Assembly: GCA_902495545.1 (NCBI GenBank)
Contig: CABUXM010000013.1
Span: 1 to 32,736 of the forward strand
Source of the DNA: an uncultured Collinsella sp.
Lineage (GTDB): Bacteria > Actinomycetota > Coriobacteriia > Coriobacteriales > Coriobacteriaceae
Direction of reading: 5' to 3'
DNA length: 32,736 nucleotides
A model generated the notes under the pieces. It was not told the DNA's origin, searched no databases, and saw only the letters and a list, made by a program, of their open reading frames with translations. Position 1 is the first letter of the stretch. The number at the start of each line of letters is the position of its first letter. Positions 9,119 to 16,978 of the stretch are shown one piece after another. Both the position numbers and the translations under genes were made by a program.

Positions 9119-9262
9119 ATGATGTACGGAACAGGGCAAGTGCATGAGCCGCGGTCGTTGGGAAGGCGCATGGGTGATTCTGTGATCGCTGCCGTGTGCA
9201 CGGGATTGATGGCGGTGCTTTGCATTGCGATGCTGTGGGCCATGTCGCATGTGGGACAATAG
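9119..9262 (+). CDS. 47-residue single-pass membrane protein
   Basis: A short ORF starting ATGATG with a near-perfect Shine-Dalgarno AAGGAGG (9108-9114) 4 bp upstream. The product begins MMYGTGQVHEPRSLGRRMGD and continues as one hydrophobic helix (about residues 21-42, ending LCIAMLWAM), with positively charged residues on the N-terminal side, so the N-terminus is probably cytoplasmic. No family is recognised. It lies between the divergent small membrane gene and rsmJ, 63 bp before rsmJ, and could share its transcript. The evidence for translation is the RBS plus a sensible membrane topology; conservation would need checking. Confidence 0.6.
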   Translation: MMYGTGQVHEPRSLGRRMGDSVIAAVCTGLMAVLCIAMLWAMSHVGQ

Positions 9263-9325
9263 CGGACGGTTGGGTGCCGACATAAACGGCGCTCACGTAT
9301 TCGTTTTGCTTGTTAAGGAGTACCC

Positions 9326-10030
9326 ATGGACGTCGTCGATCCCTTTTCTATTGCTCGGGCCGCGGGGCTTGAGCTGATCGGGACGTCCGAGGGCCTCACG
9401 CTCACCGACGGCACGATGGAACTGCGGGCCGATTTTACTCGCATGCTTCCGCGGCTCAAGCAGGGCCGTCTGCAGCAAGAGCTGCTGGTAAAGGCTGCGC
9501 GCGCAAAAGGCATCGAGAGCCCATGGGCGATTGACGCCACGGCAGGCTTTGGCGAGGATTCGCTGCTGCTGGCGGCCGCGGGTTTTACCGTCGATCTGTA
9601 TGAGCAGGATTGCGTGATCGCGGCGCTCCTCAAGGATGCCCTGGATCGCGCGGCAGATGATCCGGCGCTTGCGACAGCCGTGGCCCGCATGCGCTTACAT
9701 GCGGGCGAGGACAGCATTGCCGGCCTTCGCCATACAGCTGAGCTGATCGGGCAGGGCGAGCTCACCGCTCCCGACGTGGTATATCTGGACCCCATGTTTC
9801 CCGGGCGCACCAAGAGCGCGGCGGTGAAAAAGAAGTTCCAACTCTTGCATCATCTGGAACAGCCGTGCGCCGATGAGGAGACGCTGGTCGAAGCCGCGCT
9901 TGCGGTGCACCCGCGCAAGGTCGTTATCAAGCGGCCGGTGAAGGGGCCACTGCTTGCCGGCGTTAAGCCGAGCTATCAGCTTGCGGGCAAGGCCGTTCGT
10001 TACGATGTGTTGGTGCCGCCGCGTCCATAG
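9326..10030 (+). CDS. rsmJ: 16S rRNA (guanine-1516-N2)-methyltransferase
   Basis: RsmJ methylates N2 of G1516 in 16S rRNA. The 234-residue product has the SAM-binding motif I IDATAGFGEDSLLLAAAGF (residues 69-87) and the YEQDCVIAALLKDAL helix. The motif IV equivalent YLDPMFPGRTKSA (153-165) is diagnostic of this family, and RKVVIKRP is near the C-terminus. E. coli RsmJ is about 250 residues, so the length fits. AAGGAG lies 6 bp before the ATG. It runs towards a convergent small gene 37 bp away. Very sure of the family. Confidence 0.92.
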   Translation: MDVVDPFSIARAAGLELIGTSEGLTLTDGTMELRADFTRMLPRLKQGRLQQELLVKAARAKGIESPWAIDATAGFGEDSLLLAAAGFTVDLYEQDCVIAALLKDALDRAADDPALATAVARMRLHAGEDSIAGLRHTAELIGQGELTAPDVVYLDPMFPGRTKSAAVKKKFQLLHHLEQPCADEETLVEAALAVHPRKVVIKRPVKGPLLAGVKPSYQLAGKAVRYDVLVPPRP

Positions 10031-10067
10031 CCCGTGCGCAATGGCCGGCATTGCGCCAATGGGGAGC

Positions 10068-10364
10068 CTATTTCCAAGGGTGTGACGTCAGGTGCCAGCC
10101 GCCGCAGTATTCGCATTTGTAGCAGGCTAAGCCGCGCCGCCCGCGGTTTTCGCAGTCGGCCATAACGGCCTCGGCCTCGGCGCGCGTGTCGTAACGGTTT
10201 TTGCGTTTGCACGACTTGTAGCGCCAGGCCTCATCGCGCTCGGCGTCCAGGGCGTCGCGGCGCTCGTCTTCGCGCGCAAACAGGTCGCTCATATCGCCGC
10301 CCGTGGCAGCGCTTAAAAACTCGCTTTTTGCCTTTGACCAGGCGGCTCGCTTTTTGCTTCCCAT
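10068..10364 (-). CDS. Small zinc-ribbon-like protein, function unknown
   Basis: A 98-residue, strongly charged protein. The N-terminal half is helical and rich in Arg/Glu/Asp (AREDERRDALDAERDEAWRYK). The C-terminus has C81-x2-C84-x2-C87-x3-H91-x3-H95, ending CEYCGGWHLTSHPWK. The combination of KNRYDTRAEAEA and a C-x2-C-x2-W-H-L-T end recurs in small actinobacterial and phage proteins of unknown role; a metal-binding knuckle is likely. Start chosen at ATG (10364), which has GAGAGAGG 10 bp upstream; an upstream TTG (10385) would add seven residues. It is divergent from the GNAT gene with an inverted repeat between them. Confidence 0.72.
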   Translation of the reverse strand: MGSKKRAAWSKAKSEFLSAATGGDMSDLFAREDERRDALDAERDEAWRYKSCKRKNRYDTRAEAEAVMADCENRGRRGLACYKCEYCGGWHLTSHPWK

Positions 10365-10389
10365 CTGCTTAGCGCCTCTCTCCAAACGC

Positions 10390-10419
10390 TGGTATCATTG
10401 CTCAACCAAAGTGATACCA
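10390..10419. promoter_or_regulatory. TGGTATCA inverted repeat between divergent genes
   Basis: TGGTATCA (10390-10397) and TGATACCA (10412-10419) are a perfect 8-bp inverted pair separated by 14 bp. They sit in the spacer shared by the zinc-ribbon gene (-) and the GNAT gene (+). The half-site resembles the TGGTATAA repeats at 13219-13246. A regulator site is plausible, but no protein can be named. Confidence 0.45.
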
Positions 10420-10438
10420 ATAAACGTGAGGTCGCCGC

Positions 10439-10930
10439 GTGATGATCAGAAAAACCCTCGATACCGACATTCCCGGCGTCATGGCTATCTATGACGCAGC
10501 CCGCGCCTTTATGCGCGCACATGGCAACGCCACGCAGTGGCCCGAGGGCACGCCTTCTGCCGAGCAGCTGGCTGCCGATATCGCCGCCGATGGCAGCTAT
10601 GTGTGCGAAGTCGACGGCCGCGTGGTGGCGACGTTTGCCTTTTTGCCGGGCCCGGACGAGTGCTATGACGTCATTGAGGATGGTCAATGGCGCAGCGACG
10701 CTCCGTACGCCGTGCTGCATCGCGTGGCGTCCGATGGCACCGTGCACGGTATCGCGGCTGCGATGTTTGCCTTTGCCAAGGAGCGTGCCGATCACCTGCG
10801 CATCGACACGCATCAGGACAACCTGCCCATGCAGGGAGCCATCGCCAAGGCCGGGTTTAAGCGCGCCGGTATCGTATATGTGTCGGACGGTACGCCGCGC
10901 GTCGCGTTTGATTGGCTGCGCGAGGCGTAA
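10439..10930 (+). CDS. GNAT-family N-acetyltransferase
   Basis: A 163-residue single-domain acetyl-CoA-dependent acetyltransferase. Recognisable parts are the N-terminal IRKTLDTDIPGVMAIYDAAR strand-helix, the strand YVCEVDGRVVATFAFLPG, the cofactor-helix region HRVASDGTVHGIAAAMFAFAKER, and the C-terminal IDTHQDNLPMQGAIAKAGFKRAG. The last of these is the typical DT...N..M...l.k.GF...G ending of GNAT proteins. The Gly-rich pyrophosphate loop is replaced by SDGTVHG. The start is GTG at 10439 or the adjacent ATG at 10442; GTGAGG (10426-10431) is better spaced for the GTG. The substrate is unknown. Confidence 0.86.
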   Translation: MMIRKTLDTDIPGVMAIYDAARAFMRAHGNATQWPEGTPSAEQLAADIAADGSYVCEVDGRVVATFAFLPGPDECYDVIEDGQWRSDAPYAVLHRVASDGTVHGIAAAMFAFAKERADHLRIDTHQDNLPMQGAIAKAGFKRAGIVYVSDGTPRVAFDWLREA

Positions 10931-10958
10931 GAGCGACGCCTCATATCAATAATTCGCG

Positions 10959-10996
10959 CGAACGAAAATGGTCCCACCCGGGGCCATTTTCGTTCG
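10959..10996. repeat. Long palindromic hairpin downstream of the GNAT gene
   Basis: CGAACGAAAATGG (10959-10971) and CCATTTTCGTTCG (10984-10996) are perfect 13-bp arms around TCCCACCCGGGG. No T-run follows, so an intrinsic terminator is not certain. The rest of the 254-bp spacer (10931-11184) holds a few short GC palindromes and no other ORF or RNA that I recognise. Confidence 0.65.
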
Positions 10997-11184
10997 CTGC
11001 GCTGTTTTGCAAGCCGGCTTTCGCAAGGCGCGAACCTACGAAAATCGCCGCGCGGCAACGCGGGGCGATGAGCTCGGTCGGGGGATAGGGCCCGCTTCGC
11101 CCGCCGGCCCGTAAATTGTATCATCCAGTGTGGAACGAGGACGCCCGTTGCCGCGTGCGATGGGCTTGCAATAAGAGGAGAGCC

Positions 11185-13188
11185 ATGTCGAAGCAAGCGG
11201 TCGTTGGAATCTTGGCGCATGTCGATGCCGGCAAGACCACGCTGGCCGAGGCCATGCTGTTCAACGCGGGTCGCATTCGCAAGCGCGGCCGCGTGGACGA
11301 TGGTGATTCGCATCTGGACACTGACGCGATCGAGCGCGAGCGCGGCATCACGATTTTCTCGTCGCAGGCCGTGCTCGACCACGGCGATACCCGCGTCATG
11401 CTTGTGGATGCGCCCGGCCACGTCGATTTTTCGGCCGAGGCGGAGCGCACGCTGCGCGCGCTCGACTATGCGATTTTGGTTGTGGGTGCCAACGACGGCG
11501 TGCAGGGGCACACCGAAACCCTGTGGCGCCTGCTTGCGCGCTATGACATTCCGACGTTCATCTTTATCAACAAAATCGATTTGGAGAATCCCGGCCGCGA
11601 TGTTTTGCTGGCACAACTTGGGCAACGTTTTTCCGAGGGCTGTCTGGACGCCAACGAACTGCTGGCGGGTGGTGCCGTTCAGGAGGACGCTGCTGCGTTG
11701 GACGAGGCGGCGCTCGAGGAGTTTCTTGAGGCGGGTGAGCTTTCCGTCGCGACGCTGTCACGCATGGTTGCCGAGCGCAAGCTCTTTCCCTGTTTTGCCG
11801 GCTCGGCGCTCAAGGACCAAGGCGTGGACGAGCTACTGGATGGCATATGTGTGCTGATGCGCGAACAGGCATGGTACCCGGAGTTTGCCGCGCGCGTCTA
11901 TCGTATCAGCCGCGGGGATCGCGGTGAGCGCTTGGCTTGGGTTAAAGTGACCGGCGGCACGCTGCATGCCAAGCAGATAATTAACGGACGTTCCGGTGCC
12001 GAGGCATGGGAGCAAAAGGTCGATCAGGTACGCATCTATAACGGCGAGAAGTATGAGCTTGCCCAAGAAGTTGCTGCTGGCGGTATTTGTGTCGTGACGG
12101 GTCTTGCGCACGTTCGCCCGGGGGACGCCCTGGGCGCGGAGCCCGCGGGCGATGCGCCCGTCATTGCGCCAGTCCTCACCTATACGGTGCTTCCGGGCGA
12201 ACACGATGTCCATACGGTGTTCAAAGCGTTGACTGAGTTGGCGGACGAAGATCCCATGCTCGGCGTAAGCTGGAATACGCATCTTGAGCAGATTCATTTG
12301 CAGTTGATGGGCGCCGTGCAACTCGAGGTCGTGCAGCGGGTATTGGCCGATCGCTTTGGCCTTTCGGTTGCGTTTGAGTCTGGCGGCATTCTCTATAAGG
12401 AGACTATTTCGCAGCCGGTCGAGGGCGTGGGCCACTTTGAGCCGCTGCGCCACTATGCCGAGGTGCATCTGCGCCTGGAGCCGTTGCCAGCGGGTTCGGG
12501 CGTGCAGTTTGGCACCGTGACCTCGACCGACGAGCTCGATCTTAACTGGCAGCGTCTGGCACTCACCAACGCCATGGAGCGCGATCACCTGGGCGTGCTG
12601 ACCGGCTCGCCCATAACCGATGTGCGCATTACGCTCACGGGCGGCCGTGCGCATGCCAAACATACCGAGGGCGGCGATTTTCGCCAGGCCACGTACCGTG
12701 CGATTCGCCAGGGTTTGATGCAGGCGCGCGAGGCCGGCGCGGCGGTGCTGTTGGAGCCGTGGTATCGCTTTGAGCTCGAGGTGCCGGGGGAGTGCGTGGG
12801 CCGGGCGCTCTCGGATGCCACGCGCATGGGTGCCGAGTACGAGCCGCCGACGATGGCGGGAGACCGGGCGAAGCTCGTGGGTCGCGTGCCGGCATCCGAG
12901 GTGCAGGATTATGCGCTGGAGGTTGCTGCTTACACGAGTGGTCGTGGGCATCTGTACCTAGAGTTCGCCGGCTATGCGGCTTGCCATGATGCCGAGCGCG
13001 TCATCGAGACGGCCGCCTATGAGCCCGAGGCCGATCTGCCCAACACGCCCGATTCGGTCTTTTGCTCTCACGGCGCCGGTTACACGGTCAAATGGTACGA
13101 CGTGCCTGCCGCGGCGCACGTAAAGATCGATCCCGCCACCTTCCGCCCCTGGCGAGTAGCAGACGCCGAGTTTTTCGGCCACATGTGA
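11185..13188 (+). CDS. TetM-like translational GTPase (EF-G/ribosomal-protection family)
   Basis: A 667-residue cytosolic translation factor with EF-G-type organisation: G1 HVDAGKTTL (residues 12-20), G2 RERGITIFSS, G3 DAPGHVDF, G4 NKID and G5 GSAL, then domains II-V. Length and layout match ribosomal-protection proteins such as Tet(M) (639 residues) better than EF-G (about 700). However, the domain IV tip that in Tet(M) reads SPVSTP is here AHAKHTEGGDF (about residues 488-498). This suggests a housekeeping or stress paralog, not proven tetracycline resistance. AGAGGAG sits 4 bp before the ATG; an upstream in-frame ATG at 11116 lacks an RBS. The stop TGA lies inside a palindrome (13182-13214). 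Confidence 0.85.
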   Translation: MSKQAVVGILAHVDAGKTTLAEAMLFNAGRIRKRGRVDDGDSHLDTDAIERERGITIFSSQAVLDHGDTRVMLVDAPGHVDFSAEAERTLRALDYAILVVGANDGVQGHTETLWRLLARYDIPTFIFINKIDLENPGRDVLLAQLGQRFSEGCLDANELLAGGAVQEDAAALDEAALEEFLEAGELSVATLSRMVAERKLFPCFAGSALKDQGVDELLDGICVLMREQAWYPEFAARVYRISRGDRGERLAWVKVTGGTLHAKQIINGRSGAEAWEQKVDQVRIYNGEKYELAQEVAAGGICVVTGLAHVRPGDALGAEPAGDAPVIAPVLTYTVLPGEHDVHTVFKALTELADEDPMLGVSWNTHLEQIHLQLMGAVQLEVVQRVLADRFGLSVAFESGGILYKETISQPVEGVGHFEPLRHYAEVHLRLEPLPAGSGVQFGTVTSTDELDLNWQRLALTNAMERDHLGVLTGSPITDVRITLTGGRAHAKHTEGGDFRQATYRAIRQGLMQAREAGAAVLLEPWYRFELEVPGECVGRALSDATRMGAEYEPPTMAGDRAKLVGRVPASEVQDYALEVAAYTSGRGHLYLEFAGYAACHDAERVIETAAYEPEADLPNTPDSVFCSHGAGYTVKWYDVPAAAHVKIDPATFRPWRVADAEFFGHM

Positions 13189-13214
13189 CAAAGGGACAGT
13201 TTCTTTGTCACATG
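13182..13214. repeat. GGGACAG-core palindrome with CATGTGACAAAG arms
   Basis: CATGTGACAAAG (13182-13193) and CTTTGTCACATG (13203-13214) are perfect 12-bp arms around GGACAGTTT. The element overlaps the stop codon of the TetM-like gene. The same arms return at 16909-16943. Confidence 0.85.
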
Positions 13215-13218
13215 CTAT

Positions 13219-13255
13219 TGGTATAACTCGGTATAAATTGGTATAACTATTACCA
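13219..13255 (+). repeat. Three GGTATAA direct repeats, exact 10-bp period
   Basis: GGTATAA occurs at 13220, 13230 and 13240, one helical turn apart. The last copy also forms an inverted pair, TGGTA (13239-13243) with TACCA (13251-13255). The array is immediately upstream of the ATPase gene (start 13282), so it is a likely operator or promoter array for the ATPase-UvrA operon. Confidence 0.7.
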
Positions 13256-13281
13256 GGGTTTGCCAATCCGAGGAGGCCGAC

Positions 13282-14400
13282 ATGAATCCAAATCCCTTTA
13301 AGCCCACGGCTGGCAAGCGGCCTCCGATACTCATCGGCCGCGAGTCGGTCATCGAAGATTTCGAGGAAGGACTCGATAACGGCGCCGGAGCGCCGGGTAG
13401 GCTCATGCTCATTACGGGAAACCGCGGCTGTGGCAAGACGGTTCTCCTGCGGGAGCTGCAACGTCTAGCCAATGAGCGCGGATGGGCGGTTGTCTCCGAT
13501 TCCGCTTCGCTTGGCTTATGCGATCGCTTGGCCGACGCGCTTCGCTCGAATAAACCCGTTGTGACGTCAGTGGAGCTCGGTCCGTCGTTTGGTCGGATGT
13601 CGGTCGAGGCGGCGCGAGCAAAGGGCGAGACGTTGCGAGGGCTGGCCAACGAGCGCCTTAAGAAGCTCGGTCCAGGCAAGGGCATACTGTTTGCGATTGA
13701 CGAGGCGCAATCGGCTTCTATCGAGGAGCTGGCGGCTCTTGCCGTTCTCTATCAGCAGGTGCTTGGAGACCAGGATGCCACGGGCTTGTCCGATAGCGAC
13801 CAGCGCGGTCTTGCGCTTGTTTTTGCCGGCTTACCCAGTATGGTTGACGATCTGCTCGAAGAGCCGAGCGTGACGTTTTTGCGGCGTGCCCAGCAGCGTA
13901 CGCTGGGGGCGATATCTTTGCCCAAGGTGCGCGATTCATATATCCAGACGGTCAAAGACGCTGGTCTTTACGTTGACGCGGAGACAGCGGACCTTGCGGC
14001 ACGCAAGAGCATGGGGCATCCCTATATGGTTCAGCTGGTGGGCTATTACATGTGGCGCTCTGCTGTCCGGCGTGGCTCGCAGGTCATTGAAGTGTGCGAT
14101 GTCGAGGCTGGCCATAAGGACGCTGTCTCCGAGTTCTACGAAGCAGTTGACGCTCCCTTGTATTACGGGTTGCGCAGTCCGCAACGCCTCTTTGTCGAGG
14201 CCATGGCTGCTGACGAGGGTGAGCCGAGTCGCATGGCGGATATCATTGAGCGCTGCGATCGCACCCAGAGCTGGGCGAGTAAATATCGCGCAAGCCTGAT
14301 TCGCGAGCGCGTCATCGAGGCTGCCGGATACGGCCTCGTCTGGTTTACCGTGCCCATGCTGGGCGAGTACATTCGCGATCGCATTTTATGGCACGAGTAG
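13282..14400 (+). CDS. AAA-type ATP-binding protein, DNA-binding C-terminus likely
   Basis: A 372-residue P-loop ATPase of the ExeA/archaeal-type AAA style. Visible are a leading PFKPTAGKRPPILIGRESVIEDF segment (the usual 'xR..el..l' start), Walker A GNRGCGKT (residues 46-53), Walker B GILFAIDEAQ (134-143), a sensor region LVFAGLPSM (about 182-190), and a lid with MGHPYMVQLVGYYMWRSA. The last 90 residues (PQRLFVEAMAADEGEPSRMADIIERC and onward) look like a winged helix. The function is unknown; relatives act as loaders or switches. AGGAGG lies 5 bp before ATG. It ends 1 bp before the UvrA-paralog start codon, so the two are translationally coupled. Phased repeats lie just upstream. Confidence 0.8.
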   Translation: MNPNPFKPTAGKRPPILIGRESVIEDFEEGLDNGAGAPGRLMLITGNRGCGKTVLLRELQRLANERGWAVVSDSASLGLCDRLADALRSNKPVVTSVELGPSFGRMSVEAARAKGETLRGLANERLKKLGPGKGILFAIDEAQSASIEELAALAVLYQQVLGDQDATGLSDSDQRGLALVFAGLPSMVDDLLEEPSVTFLRRAQQRTLGAISLPKVRDSYIQTVKDAGLYVDAETADLAARKSMGHPYMVQLVGYYMWRSAVRRGSQVIEVCDVEAGHKDAVSEFYEAVDAPLYYGLRSPQRLFVEAMAADEGEPSRMADIIERCDRTQSWASKYRASLIRERVIEAAGYGLVWFTVPMLGEYIRDRILWHE

Positions 14401-14401
14401 G

Positions 14402-16906
14402 GTGATAAAGGTGACGGAACAGAAGATGAGCCCGCAGGCTATCGAGGTGCGTGGTGCGCGCGTCCATAACCTCAAGGGCATCGATATAGATATCCCGCTG
14501 GGAAAGCTCGTAGGCATTGCCGGCGTGTCGGGTTCGGGCAAGAGTTCGCTGGCACTGGGCGTTCTTTACGCCGAGGGCTCGCGCCGTTACCTGGAGGCGC
14601 TCAGCACCTATACTCGCCGTCGTCTGACGCAGGCCGAACATGCCCAGGTGGATGAGGTCTTGCACGTGCCGGCGGCGCTCGCGCTACACCAGCGTCCGAG
14701 CGTGCCGGGCGTGCGTTCCACTTTTGGCACCATGACAGAGCTCAACAATAGCCTGCGTCTGCTCTTTAGCCGTTGCGCCCATCACGTGTGCCCGCACTGC
14801 GGGGCGCGCGCGGAGCCGAGCCTTAACGTGGCCGCAGGCCTGTCGCTCACGTGTCCCGCATGCGGCCGCGAGTTCTACGCCCCGAGCGCCGAGGACCTTG
14901 CCTTTAACAGCGGCGGCGCGTGTCCCACTTGTGGCGGCACCGGCGTTATGCGCGAGGTGGACGAGGCGAGCCTGGTGCCCGACGAGTCAAAGACTATCAA
15001 CGAAGGCGCAGTGCTTCCCTGGGGTACGCTCATGTGGGATTTGATGAAGCAAGTGGCAGGCGAGATGGGCGTGCGCACCGACGTGCCGTTTAACCAGCTC
15101 ACGCCTCAAGAGCGCGATATCGTGTTCCACGGCCCGGCGGTTAAGAAGCACATTCTCTACGTTCCCAAAAACGGCGAGGGCGCCACGCCGCTCGACTTTA
15201 CCTATTACAACGCCGTCTATACCGTCGAGAATGCGCTCGCCAAGGTTAAGGACGACAAGGGCCTCAAACGCGTTGCACGCTTTTTGCGCGAGGGGCCATG
15301 CCGTGACTGTGGTGGCACGCGTCTCTCCGAGGCTGCGCGCCAGCCCCAGGTGCGCGGTATCAATCTGGCGCAGGCCGCGGCCATGACGCTGGGTGATGCG
15401 GTTGAGTGGGTGCGCGGGGTGCCCTCATCCCTGCCGGCCGAGATGCGGCCCATGGCGACGGATATCTGCGATTCATTTTTGGGTGCGGCCCGTCGTCTGG
15501 TCGATCTAGGTCTCGATTACCTTTCGCTCGATCGCGCCGGCGCCACGCTTTCCACGGGCGAGCGTCAGCGCGTTCAGCTCGCCCGCGTGGTGCGAAACCG
15601 ATCGACGGGCGTGCTTTATGTACTGGATGAGCCCTCGATCGGCTTGCATCCTGCCAATGTCGACGGCTTGGTAGGCGTGATGCGCGATCTGGTGGATGAC
15701 GGCAACACCGTGGTTGTTGTCGACCACGATACGCGCGTACTGGCGGAAGCCGACTATCTGGTCGAGATGGGCCCCGTTGCCGGAGCAGGCGGCGGTAACG
15801 TGATCGCTGCAGGTACGGTGGACGAGGTCGAGCAATCGCAGGGCAGCCGCATCGCGCCGTTTTTGTGCTCAGAGTCCAAGCGCTTGCGTCCACAGGTGAC
15901 TGACGAGGAAATGTTCGACCAGGGACATATCCGCATGGCAACCGATGCCATCCATACCGTAAAACCGCTCGAAGTCGATATCCCGCGCGGTCGCTTGGTC
16001 GCGGTTACGGGTGTTTCGGGTTCGGGCAAGACGACGTTGGTGCTCGAGACGCTCATCCCGGCGCTTAAGGCGCAGGCAGCTGGCGAGCGCTTGCCACGCC
16101 ACGTGCGCTGGATCGATGCCGAGGGCATTGCGCGTGCCAACCTGATTGACGCCACGCCCATCGGTGCCAACGTGCGCTCGACGGTGGCAACCTATGCCGA
16201 CATCCATGATGAGCTGCGCCGCGCCTTCGCCCGTACGCCCGAAGCCAAGGCAGCCGGCTACAAGGCGGGCGCCTTTAGCTATAACACTGGCGCCTTGCGC
16301 TGTCCTACGTGCGACGGCACGGGATCGATATCGCTCGACGTGCAGTTTTTGCCCGATGTCGAAATCGTCTGCCCGGCATGTCGCGGCTCACGTTATGCAG
16401 ACGCGGCTTCGCATATCCATCGCGAGGGCAAGGACGGGAGTCTGCTTACGTTGCCGCAGCTCATGGACATGAGTGTGGACGAGGCCATCGACGCCACGGT
16501 GGGGCTCAAGAAAGTTCAGACGCGCTTGCAGACCTTGCACGACCTTGGCTTGGGCTATCTTGCGCTCGGTGAGCCCACACCGGCGCTTTCGGGCGGCGAG
16601 GCGCAGCGCCTTAAGCTCGCGAGCGAGATGGGCCGCGTGCAGGATGATGCCGTATTCGTATTTGACGAGCCCACGATCGGCCTGCATCCGCTCGATGTTC
16701 AGGTGCTGTTGAACGTGTTTGACGGCCTCGTTGCCAAGGGCGCCACGGTTATCGTGATCGAGCACGACCTCGACCTTATCTGTAACGCCGATTACGTGAT
16801 CGACATGGGCCCGGGCGGTGGCGATGCGGGCGGGCAAATCGTCTGCGCCGGCACGCCGGGCGACATCGCAGCCTGCTCTGCAAGCATCACTGGCCGCTAC
16901 CTATAA
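14402..16906 (+). CDS. Class-II UvrA paralog (excinuclease ABC subunit A-like ATPase)
   Basis: An 834-residue protein with two ABC ATPase halves. Walker A sites are GVSGSGKSS (41-49) and GVSGSGKTT (537-545); ABC signatures are LSTGERQR (383-390) and LSGGEAQR (from 729); Walker B regions are VLYVLDEPSIGLHP and VFVFDEPTIGLHP. Zinc-binding pairs are CPHC (from 130)/CPAC, CPTCGGTG, CRDCGGTR, and CPTCDGTG/CPAC. True UvrA is about 940 residues; here the first zinc pair follows soon after Walker A, leaving no room for the full UvrB-binding domain, which defines class-II UvrA (UvrA2/DrrC-like). These are linked to drug or DNA-damage tolerance. GTG (14402) was taken as start; ATG at 14426 is an alternative. 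A repair role with the upstream ATPase is inference. Confidence 0.9.
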   Translation: MIKVTEQKMSPQAIEVRGARVHNLKGIDIDIPLGKLVGIAGVSGSGKSSLALGVLYAEGSRRYLEALSTYTRRRLTQAEHAQVDEVLHVPAALALHQRPSVPGVRSTFGTMTELNNSLRLLFSRCAHHVCPHCGARAEPSLNVAAGLSLTCPACGREFYAPSAEDLAFNSGGACPTCGGTGVMREVDEASLVPDESKTINEGAVLPWGTLMWDLMKQVAGEMGVRTDVPFNQLTPQERDIVFHGPAVKKHILYVPKNGEGATPLDFTYYNAVYTVENALAKVKDDKGLKRVARFLREGPCRDCGGTRLSEAARQPQVRGINLAQAAAMTLGDAVEWVRGVPSSLPAEMRPMATDICDSFLGAARRLVDLGLDYLSLDRAGATLSTGERQRVQLARVVRNRSTGVLYVLDEPSIGLHPANVDGLVGVMRDLVDDGNTVVVVDHDTRVLAEADYLVEMGPVAGAGGGNVIAAGTVDEVEQSQGSRIAPFLCSESKRLRPQVTDEEMFDQGHIRMATDAIHTVKPLEVDIPRGRLVAVTGVSGSGKTTLVLETLIPALKAQAAGERLPRHVRWIDAEGIARANLIDATPIGANVRSTVATYADIHDELRRAFARTPEAKAAGYKAGAFSYNTGALRCPTCDGTGSISLDVQFLPDVEIVCPACRGSRYADAASHIHREGKDGSLLTLPQLMDMSVDEAIDATVGLKKVQTRLQTLHDLGLGYLALGEPTPALSGGEAQRLKLASEMGRVQDDAVFVFDEPTIGLHPLDVQVLLNVFDGLVAKGATVIVIEHDLDLICNADYVIDMGPGGGDAGGQIVCAGTPGDIAACSASITGRYL

Positions 16907-16908
16907 CC

Positions 16909-16943
16909 GAATGTGACAAAGGGGCTGTCCCTTTGTCACATTC
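16909..16943. repeat. GGGACAG-type palindrome with GAATGTGACAAAGGG arms
   Basis: Perfect 15-bp arms, GAATGTGACAAAGGG (16909-16923) and CCCTTTGTCACATTC (16929-16943), enclose GCTGT. It begins 2 bp after the UvrA-paralog stop. The outer arm (ATGTGACAAAG) is identical to that of the palindrome at 13182-13214. Confidence 0.85.
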
Positions 16944-16978
16944 CGGCAAAGACTGTCGGCATCACGGTTTTCTGTTTC

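Noticed and set aside
11833..12951. 372-codon open frame on the - strand
   Set aside because: Antisense shadow of the TetM-like gene; no recognisable domain, His/Arg-rich.
11185..13188. Confirmed tetracycline-resistance gene
   Set aside because: The domain IV loop differs from Tet(M), and no mobile element or tet leader is nearby, so only a family-level call is made.
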